DNA from: Tannerellaceae bacterium
Lineage (GTDB): Bacteria; Bacteroidota; Bacteroidia; Bacteroidales; Tannerellaceae
Direction of reading: 5' to 3'
Length of the DNA stretch: 12,148 nucleotides
Assembly (NCBI GenBank): GCA_031276545.1
Contig: JAISMW010000008.1
Location: 1-12,148 of the forward strand
A program made the translations under genes and the position numbers. This document shows positions 6,745-12,148 of this stretch, piece after piece. Position 1 is the stretch's first letter. Each line of letters begins with the position of its first letter. The notes under the pieces were generated by a model that was not told where the DNA came from, made no database searches, and was given only the letters and a program-made list of their open reading frames with translations.

Positions 6745-7833
6745 ATGAAAAGAATCAATCTTTATATACGTACAAGCCTGCTGGCCTGTATCGCCTTTGC
6801 CTGCGAAGAGGGCATAGACCCTGTCCGCCCCGTGGAACCGGGACCCGATACCGCTCCGCCTACTGTCGTGATTCATTATCCCGGAGACGGCGTCCTGATC
6901 CGGGTACGGGAAGATGTAACCCCCCTGCACATAGAAGTGGAAGTGAAAGACGATATCGAGATTGCCCGTATAGCCGTCAGCTTGGACGGCGCCGTGATTG
7001 CGGAATTTGCGGATTTCAAAGATTACCGCCATGCCGTCGAATCGTATCTGTACGACGGCCTGACAAACGGGACGCACAGCCTGACGGTGGAAGCCGCAGA
7101 CCTGAGCGGCAAAACGGCAACAGCTTCTTCGCAATTTGAAAAGGTAGCGCCGTATACTCCCCGCCTCAACGAACTGTTTTATATGCCCTTCGACGGAGAT
7201 TACCTGGAACTGATCAGTATCGTGGAAGCAACCAAGTCCGGCGCACCTTCGTTTGCCGCAGGAAAAAGCCGGCAAGCCTATTCCGGAGCGCCCGGCGCGT
7301 ATCTGACCTTCCGCATTTCGGATATGCCCTCAGCCCCCGGCGAGGAATTTAGCGCCGCCTTCTGGTATAAGCCCGACGGCTCTCCGGATCGTTCGGGTAT
7401 CCTCACGATCAGCCCAGACGACGCAGGGAAAGCAGACAATATGAAAAATAACCGGACAGCCGGATTACGCCTTTTCCGCGAGGGCAGTGCAACGAAGCAG
7501 ACCATCAAACTGAACGTGGGAAACGGCACGGCGGATACCTGGTTTGACGGCGGAGACAATGCCTCGTTCAATCCCGAAACGGCCGGATGGATACACATCG
7601 CATTCACCATCTCGCCGGAGCAGTGCGTGGTCTATTTCGACGGAGAAACGGTATGCCAAGGCGCATCCCCCGGTATCAACTGGTCGGGCTGCGATTTGAT
7701 TTCCATCGCATCCGGCGCCCCAAGATTTGTGGAATGGAACCATCTCTCGGACAACAGCCTGTATGACGAAATGCGTTTCTTCGGCAAAGCCCTGTCCCAG
7801 CAGGAAGTGCGCGATTTAATGAATGAAGAATAA
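6745..7833 (+). CDS. Ig-like/LamG-like lipoprotein, probable surface glycan-binding protein
   Basis: This 362-residue lipoprotein occupies the position after SusD where PULs usually encode a surface glycan-binding protein. The ATG at 6745 gives a short signal peptide with lipobox AFAC (C20). An in-frame start at 6682 would overlap susD and put an unrelated Cys-rich stretch ahead of the signal, so it is rejected. After C20 come two acidic residues (EEGID), which resemble surface-export signals of Bacteroidota lipoproteins. A Pro-rich linker leads to an Ig-like domain (about 38-131: PPTVVIHYPGDGV to GTHSLTVEAADLSG). A concanavalin/LamG-like jelly roll follows (about 145-360), with FYMPFDGDYLEL, FSAAFWYKP, GWIHIAFTISPEQCVVYFDG and the closing YDEMRFFGKALSQQEV. 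No catalytic motif is evident, so binding rather than hydrolysis is inferred. Confidence 0.82.
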   Translation: MKRINLYIRTSLLACIAFACEEGIDPVRPVEPGPDTAPPTVVIHYPGDGVLIRVREDVTPLHIEVEVKDDIEIARIAVSLDGAVIAEFADFKDYRHAVESYLYDGLTNGTHSLTVEAADLSGKTATASSQFEKVAPYTPRLNELFYMPFDGDYLELISIVEATKSGAPSFAAGKSRQAYSGAPGAYLTFRISDMPSAPGEEFSAAFWYKPDGSPDRSGILTISPDDAGKADNMKNNRTAGLRLFREGSATKQTIKLNVGNGTADTWFDGGDNASFNPETAGWIHIAFTISPEQCVVYFDGETVCQGASPGINWSGCDLISIASGAPRFVEWNHLSDNSLYDEMRFFGKALSQQEVRDLMNEE

Positions 7834-7854
7834 CCCTGAAAATCCATATTCATC

Positions 7855-10077
7855 ATGAAACCGTATTTGCTGTCGGCCCTGCTGTGGCTGCTGTCTGTCT
7901 CTCTCGCGGCTCAGGAACCGGAACCGGAATACGACTGCATCGTATTCGACAACAGTCTGATGCCCGGCCGGTATTATTACAGTACGGCCGATTACCGGTC
8001 TCCAAGTTTTATCCTGCATACAGGAAACAGACTGCCCGTATCCGACTGCGAGTTCTTCACGCCGGCCAATTCCCTCCATCTGAATTATGTGTCCGCGCCG
8101 GGCGGCGACTGGAACACGGAGGTGCTCTATCCCGACTGGCGGGGAAAAGATTTTCTGAAAGGAGGCGTATATCTGGATATCCGCCTGAAAATATCTTCCG
8201 ACACCCGAAAGGATGAATTGCCGCAAGTGGCCATCCGCATCAAAACCGACAAACAGGTGCGCCTGTTTACCGTAGACGATGAACCGGCAGGGGTCGCCGA
8301 TACGGCCTCGATGTCTGCCTTTCTTCCCCTGGGAAAATACATCTCCCGCATCGAAACGGGAAAATGGCTGACGGCAAAAATTCCCCTCGCCGATTTTGAA
8401 GGTGTACACTTTTCGAACCGTAAGAAACTGACCGGCGTACGGATGCGGCAGGGAGCAGAGGACGGGAAAGAACATTCCGTCTACATAGACCAGATAGAAC
8501 TTTCTTCCGGGGAAACTCCAAAGGCCACCCTCCCTACCCTCTCCCTGCAGGCAAAGGCGTACGAACGACATGTGGATCTCGTATGGGATACAACGGGATT
8601 GCAGCACGTAAAATATGTCAAGATATACCGTGCCGGCAATGAAAAGGATTTCCACCCCGTAGGCATTCAGCGCCCCGAAGCGGGACGGTACGCCGACTAT
8701 ACCGGCCGGACAGGCACGTTCCAGTATCAAATTGTGTGCGTGAACAGCGACTATGCCGAGGGAAAACCTTCGCCCGCAGTACGCGCCACAACCCGCATGA
8801 TGAGCGACGACGAACTGCTCACGATGGTACAGGAGGCTTCCTTCCGCTATTACTGGGAAGGCGCCGAACCCCATTCCGGACTGGCGCTCGAGAATATTCC
8901 GGGACGTCGGAATATGATCGCCTCCGGCGCTTCCGGCTTCGGCATCATGGCCATACTTGCAGGTACGGAACGGGGATTTGTCAGCCGGGACGAATCCGTT
9001 GCCCGCTTCAAAAAAATAGTGGATTTCCTGCAAAGGGCTGACCGCTTCCACGGCGCATACCCTCATTTTATGGATGGCCCTGCGGCCGGGGTGGAACCCT
9101 ATTTCGGGCAGCGCGATAATGGAGCCGACCTGGTGGAAACCTCTTTCCTGTTTCAGGGACTGATCGCCGCACGCCGGTATTTCAACCGGAATACGGCCGA
9201 TGAAACTTACATCCGCGAAAGCATCACCCGCCTATGGGAAGAGGTCGAATGGAGCTGGTTTAAAAAAACACCCGACAGCCATTACCTCTACTGGCACTGG
9301 TCGCCCGACCAGGAATGGATCATCAGCCACCCGCTCATCGGATGGAACGAAACCATGATTACCTATCTCCTGGCCATCGCTTCGCCGACACACGGCGTGG
9401 ACAAAGAGATGTATTACACCGGATGGGCCGGCCTTGAGCAAATGGCGCAGGACTACCGGGCCGGCTGGGGAGAAACACGGGACGGTTCGATGTACGCCAA
9501 CGGCAATACGTACAGGGGTGTCAAACTGGACGTCGGCGTATCCAACGGAGGCCCTTTATTCTTTACGCACTACTCCTATATGGGATTTAATCCGCACGGC
9601 ATCAAGGACCGCTACGTAAGCAGGGACTATTTCGACAACTTCCGGAATATCGCCCTTATCAACTACCGTTACTGCGTGGAAAATCCCAAAAACAATCAAG
9701 GCTTCGGCCCCGGTTCCTGGGGAATGACGGCAAGCGACGGCCCCTGGGGATACCGCGCCGCCGAACCGGTACTCCACCACGACGTGGGCACAATGGCGCC
9801 GACGGGAGCGCTGGCTTCTTTCCCCTACCTGCCCGAACAAGCTATGCAGGCCCTGAAAAATTATTACCGCAACTACGGCCATTTCCTCTGGGGAGAATAC
9901 GGATTCAGGGATGCATTCAACCTGAACGAGAACTGGTGCGCCCCCATCTACATGGGGCTGAATCAGGCTCCCGTCACTGTGATGATCGAGAATTACCGGA
10001 CCGGCCTTATCTGGAACCTCTTCATGAAAGACCCGGATATACAGCGAATGGTACGGGACACGTTCATCCGTCCGTAA
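7855..10077 (+). CDS. Secreted GH144-like beta-1,2-glucanase with accessory domains
   Basis: A 740-residue enzyme with a type I signal peptide (MKPYLLSALLWLLSVSLAAQ) and no lipobox, so probably periplasmic. Three parts follow: a beta-rich, galactose-binding-like N-terminal region (about 26-221), a fibronectin type III-like domain (about 226-313) and a PF10091 (alpha/alpha)6 catalytic domain (about 316-737). In the catalytic domain, FRYYWEGAEPHSGLA opens the fold, and D421, D425 and E428 lie in RDNGADLVE. E499 lies in GWNETM. The spacing D-x3-D-x2-E and a distal Glu about 70 residues later agree with residues I recall as important in the Chitinophaga GH144 endo-beta-1,2-glucanase. The added N-terminal domains recall the Parabacteroides distasonis GH144 exo-enzyme that releases sophorose; that parallel is from memory and unverified. 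It lies 21 bp after the LamG gene. PF10091 proteins are often labelled glucoamylase, which is probably misleading. Confidence 0.85.
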   Translation: MKPYLLSALLWLLSVSLAAQEPEPEYDCIVFDNSLMPGRYYYSTADYRSPSFILHTGNRLPVSDCEFFTPANSLHLNYVSAPGGDWNTEVLYPDWRGKDFLKGGVYLDIRLKISSDTRKDELPQVAIRIKTDKQVRLFTVDDEPAGVADTASMSAFLPLGKYISRIETGKWLTAKIPLADFEGVHFSNRKKLTGVRMRQGAEDGKEHSVYIDQIELSSGETPKATLPTLSLQAKAYERHVDLVWDTTGLQHVKYVKIYRAGNEKDFHPVGIQRPEAGRYADYTGRTGTFQYQIVCVNSDYAEGKPSPAVRATTRMMSDDELLTMVQEASFRYYWEGAEPHSGLALENIPGRRNMIASGASGFGIMAILAGTERGFVSRDESVARFKKIVDFLQRADRFHGAYPHFMDGPAAGVEPYFGQRDNGADLVETSFLFQGLIAARRYFNRNTADETYIRESITRLWEEVEWSWFKKTPDSHYLYWHWSPDQEWIISHPLIGWNETMITYLLAIASPTHGVDKEMYYTGWAGLEQMAQDYRAGWGETRDGSMYANGNTYRGVKLDVGVSNGGPLFFTHYSYMGFNPHGIKDRYVSRDYFDNFRNIALINYRYCVENPKNNQGFGPGSWGMTASDGPWGYRAAEPVLHHDVGTMAPTGALASFPYLPEQAMQALKNYYRNYGHFLWGEYGFRDAFNLNENWCAPIYMGLNQAPVTVMIENYRTGLIWNLFMKDPDIQRMVRDTFIRP

Positions 10078-10114
10078 TCGGCCGAATCATGTATTTACCG
10101 TAACAATACACAAT

Positions 10115-11464
10115 ATGATGACAACACATTACCTTTTATGCTCCTCCCTGCTCGTCCTCACCCTGTTTGCAGGCTGTAAAAGAGATAAAACACAAAGCGA
10201 AAACCATCCTTCCGCCACCCTGTCCGACGAAGAACTGCTGGACACCGTCGAACGGCGCACGTTCAATTATTTCTGGGACGGAGCCGAACCGAACAGCGGA
10301 TTGGCGCGCGAACGTATCCATATAGACGGAGTGTATCCCGACAACGACCGCGATATCGTCACCACCGGAGGCAGCGGCTTCGGCATCCTGGCGCTGCTGG
10401 CCGGCATCGAACGGGGATATATCTCCGGAGAGCAGGGACTCGAACGCATGGAACGAATCGTGGGATTCCTCGAACAGGCCGATACCTTCCACGGCGCTTT
10501 CCCCCACTGGATAGACGGAAAAACCGGACAGGTAAAACCTTTCGGAACAAAAGACAACGGAGGCGACCTCGTGGAAACAGCCTTCCTCTTCCAAGGTTTG
10601 CTCGCCGCATACCGGTATTATGCCGACGGTTCGGAGGCCGAACAGGCAGTCGCCGAACGCATAGATGTACTCTGGAGAAAAGTCGAATGGGACTGGTACC
10701 GCAACGGGCAGGACGTGCTCTACTGGCACTGGAGCCCTTCGTATGGCTGGGAAATGAATTTCCCCGTGCACGGATACAACGAATGTCTCATCATGTATGT
10801 GCTGGCGGCCGCTTCGCCTACCCATGGAATACCACCGGAAGTCTATCACAAAGGATGGGCAGAAGAGGGGAACATCATCGACCCCCATACCGTGGAAGGT
10901 TTCCGGCTGCAGATGCGCTACCAGGGTACCCAGGCCGGGCCGCTCTTCTGGGCGCACTATTCGTTTCTCGGCTTAAACCCCAACGGGCTGAAAGACCGCT
11001 ATGCCGACTACTTCCGGGAAATGACAAACTATACCCTGATCAACCGCGCATACTGCGTGCGCAATCCCAAAGGCTACGCCGGGTACGGAGAAGACTGCTG
11101 GGGACTGACGGCCGGATATTCCCCTCAGGGTTACGCCGCCCACGCCCCCGAAGAGGCAAACGACCGAGGCGTCATTTCGCCTACCGCCGCCATATCGTCT
11201 ATTGTCTATACGCCGGAAGAATCCCTCAAAGTCATACGCCATCTCTTCCGGCAAGGCGGCAAGGTATGGGGCGAATACGGATTCTACGATGGCTTCAGCG
11301 AAACGGAGCAGTGGTTCCCTCAGCGTTACCTGGCCATAGACCAGGGACCCGTACCGGTTATGATCGAGAACTTCCGGAGCCGGCTTCTCTGGAACCTGTT
11401 CATGAGCCATCCCGACATTCAGCGCGGCCTCCGGAAATTAGGATTCGAAAGCCCCCATCTCTGA
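10115..11464 (+). CDS. GH144-like beta-1,2-glucanase lipoprotein
   Basis: A 449-residue paralogue of the preceding enzyme that consists of the catalytic domain alone. The signal peptide ends at lipobox LFAGC (C21), so it is membrane-anchored. The residues after the cysteine (KRDKTQSEN) are not a strong acidic surface-export signal, so its side of the membrane is open. The PF10091 domain runs from about 38 to 442: FNYFWDGAEPNSGLARER, GSGFGILALLAGIERGY, then D147, D151 and E154 in KDNGGDLVE, and E223 in GYNECL, exactly 69 residues after E154. That spacing equals the Asp/Asp/Glu to Glu distance I recall for the Chitinophaga endo-enzyme. Compared with its neighbour it lacks both N-terminal domains and about 14 residues before GPLFWAHYS. 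Translation starts at 10115 or at the adjacent ATG at 10118. No clear terminator follows, and the next gene is convergent. Confidence 0.85.
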   Translation: MMTTHYLLCSSLLVLTLFAGCKRDKTQSENHPSATLSDEELLDTVERRTFNYFWDGAEPNSGLARERIHIDGVYPDNDRDIVTTGGSGFGILALLAGIERGYISGEQGLERMERIVGFLEQADTFHGAFPHWIDGKTGQVKPFGTKDNGGDLVETAFLFQGLLAAYRYYADGSEAEQAVAERIDVLWRKVEWDWYRNGQDVLYWHWSPSYGWEMNFPVHGYNECLIMYVLAAASPTHGIPPEVYHKGWAEEGNIIDPHTVEGFRLQMRYQGTQAGPLFWAHYSFLGLNPNGLKDRYADYFREMTNYTLINRAYCVRNPKGYAGYGEDCWGLTAGYSPQGYAAHAPEEANDRGVISPTAAISSIVYTPEESLKVIRHLFRQGGKVWGEYGFYDGFSETEQWFPQRYLAIDQGPVPVMIENFRSRLLWNLFMSHPDIQRGLRKLGFESPHL

Positions 11465-11485
11465 ACGCAGCCCGCACCCGTCCGG

Positions 11486-11680
11486 TCATTTCACGGTAAT
11501 CTCAAGCCCGGCCGTCTGCAGCACACGGTGCAGCACCTGAAAACGGGGATTTCCCGTACCGCGTTCCAGGCGGCCAAGCGCAGCGACGCCGATATGGGAC
11601 ATCGCAGCAAACGTAATCTGATCCACGTTCAACTCCTTACGCTTCGCGCGAATCTGTTTTCCAATTTCTATTAAATCCAT
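11486..11680 (-). CDS. Small XRE-family helix-turn-helix protein, orphan
   Basis: A 64-residue Cro/CI-type DNA-binding protein: IGKQIRAKRKELNVDQITFA (helices 1-2), AMSHIGVAALGRLERGTGNP (recognition helix and the RLERG-x-GNP signature), then a final helix LHRVLQTAGLEITVK. The start at 11680 is chosen because the promoter -7 box at 11708-11715 would initiate near 11701, downstream of the longer in-frame ATG at 11725. The sequence resembles HipB-like antitoxins, but no HipA-like or other toxin gene follows: the DNA downstream on its strand is the convergent GH144 gene, whose stop is 21 bp away. It could be an autoregulated orphan antitoxin, a remnant of a toxin-antitoxin pair, or a regulator belonging to the element that begins at 12050. 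Confidence 0.82.
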   Translation of the reverse strand: MDLIEIGKQIRAKRKELNVDQITFAAMSHIGVAALGRLERGTGNPRFQVLHRVLQTAGLEITVK

Positions 11681-11707
11681 TATGCCATATTTTAGGGTGA
11701 TTCCGGG

Positions 11708-11738
11708 CAAAAGTAGATGAATCAACCGAACAAAACAA
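11708..11738 (-). promoter_or_regulatory. Bacteroides-type promoter of the HTH gene
   Basis: On the minus strand, TACTTTTG (11708-11715) fits the TAnnTTTG -7 box, and TTG (11736-11738) lies 20 bp further upstream at the -33 position. Transcription should start near 11701, about 20 nt before the ATG at 11680. Confidence 0.65.
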
Positions 11739-12000
11739 GTAAGGCAGACGACGTCCCTCCGGTACTTTCACTGAAAACAGGCTATGCAGACAAAGTAAGA
11801 CAGAGATAAGACAAAAGGCATAATTTCAAACAGATAAGATGCTTTTCAGATTGTTTTTGGCTTGGGATACAGGCATAAAAAGGACATAAAAGGACAAAGT
11901 TTGTAACCCAAATCGTACCCCTTCAAAAAACAGGTCAAAAGGGATATGAATTTGTCCGAAATTGTCCGGCAACCGTCTGATATTGTCTGTGTTGCATGAA
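11739..12000. other. AT-rich region ahead of the integrase with short phased repeats, possible att/arm-site region
   Basis: No gene is seen. The stretch is AT-rich compared with the PUL. AGATAAG occurs at 11804-11810 and 11832-11838, and again at 12011-12017 just outside. TTGTCCG occurs at 11952-11958 and 11962-11968, with a variant TTGTCTG at 11983-11989, so spacings are 10 and 21 bp, about one and two helical turns. The opposite orientation, GGACAAA, is at 11892-11898. Such arrays upstream of a tyrosine recombinase gene often serve as arm-type sites or regulator sites; here that is inference, and no att core could be recognised without the other end of the element. Confidence 0.35.
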
Positions 12001-12048
12001 ACTCAAATTGAGATAAGTACAGTAATTTTGTAATTTAAAAATTTGAGT
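12001..12048 (+). promoter_or_regulatory. Integrase promoter region with operator-like dyad
   Basis: TAATTTTG at 12023-12030 fits the -7 box, with transcription expected near 12037, about 13 nt before the ATG. No -33 element is found at the right distance. ACTCAAATT (12001-12009) and AATTTGAGT (12040-12048) are 9-bp inverted repeats that flank the -7 box, and CTCAAATTGAG at 12002-12012 is itself a palindrome around a central A. A repressor bound here would block the promoter. Confidence 0.5.
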
Positions 12049-12049
12049 A

Positions 12050-12148
12050 ATGCGAAGTACATTTAAGGTGCTCTTTTACCTGAAAAGAGACAAACGGAAA
12101 GCCAACGGATTAATCCCACTTTTTTGCCGGATAACCGTTGACGGAAAG
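12050..12148 (+). CDS. Tyrosine recombinase/integrase, N-terminal fragment
   Basis: The ATG at 12050 opens a frame that runs off the window after 33 codons. The residues MRSTFKVLFYLKRDKRKANG and the following LIPLFCRITVDGK match the N-terminal arm-DNA-binding domain (beta strand, basic turn, strand; PF17293-like) that opens many Bacteroidota phage-integrase-family site-specific recombinases of mobilizable and conjugative elements. The catalytic R-H-R-Y residues lie beyond the window and cannot be checked. Its position after an AT-rich, repeat-bearing leader suggests the edge of an integrated element. It could alternatively be a DNA invertase acting on nearby invertible segments. Confidence 0.82.
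   Translation, partial: MRSTFKVLFYLKRDKRKANGLIPLFCRITVDGK

Larger units (their letters stand above)
2039..11464 (+). other. Polysaccharide utilization locus, likely beta-1,2-glucan
   Basis: Five plus-strand genes follow one another with gaps of 22, 22, 21 and 37 bp and no internal terminator that I can see: susC-type, susD-type, Ig/LamG lipoprotein, and two GH144-like enzymes. This is the classical Bacteroidota PUL order of transporter, binding proteins and enzymes, and it is probably one operon. The substrate is inferred from the enzyme family only. No hybrid two-component regulator, SusR-like protein or ECF sigma/anti-sigma pair is in the window. Confidence 0.8.

Noticed and set aside
7816..9066. 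416-codon minus-strand open frame
   Set aside because: It is antisense to the GH144 gene at 7855-10077, whose domains are clearly recognisable on the plus strand. No promoter or family is seen for the antisense frame.

Overview
The window comes from a Bacteroidota genome, most likely order Bacteroidales. Four things point there: a SusC/SusD pair, SPII lipoproteins, several promoters of the Bacteroides type (-7 box TAnnTTTG, with or without a TTTG/TTG element about 19-20 bp upstream) combined with poor Shine-Dalgarno sites, and the start of an integrase with the N-terminus typical of Bacteroides mobile elements. The coding DNA is moderately GC-rich by eye, while the last 400 bp are clearly AT-rich. 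I cannot name the genus.

Layout. Positions 1-123 hold the 3' end of an unidentified protein, possibly a carboxypeptidase-type protein. After a stem-loop comes a thioredoxin gene (447-809). Its promoter sits inside a 24-bp perfect inverted repeat, and its leader is long and can fold. Positions 810-1960 carry no convincing gene. This stretch holds a hairpin, two 72-nt direct repeats, a 420-bp array of twenty 21-bp repeats with no indels, a GC-rich stretch with short repeats, and a strong intrinsic terminator at 1786-1818.

Positions 2039-11464 form one tightly spaced plus-strand operon, a polysaccharide utilization locus (PUL). It encodes a SusC-type TonB-dependent transporter, a SusD-type lipoprotein, a lipoprotein with Ig-like and LamG-like domains that is probably the surface glycan-binding protein, and two enzymes of the PF10091/GH144 type. 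One enzyme is a 740-residue secreted protein with accessory domains; the other is a 449-residue lipoprotein. Characterised GH144 enzymes act on beta-1,2-glucan, so the likely target is beta-1,2-glucan or cyclic beta-1,2-glucan. In the proposed scheme the surface proteins bind and cut the glucan, SusC/D imports the oligosaccharides, and the second enzyme trims them. No beta-glucosidase, phosphorylase or PUL regulator is visible here.

Convergent with the PUL end is a small orphan XRE-family HTH gene (11486-11680, minus strand) with a good Bacteroides promoter. After an AT-rich stretch of about 300 bp with phased short repeats, a tyrosine recombinase starts at 12050 and runs out of the window, so an integrative element probably begins here.

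The least explained parts are the repeat-rich 810-1960 region and the promoter-spanning inverted repeat ahead of the thioredoxin gene.
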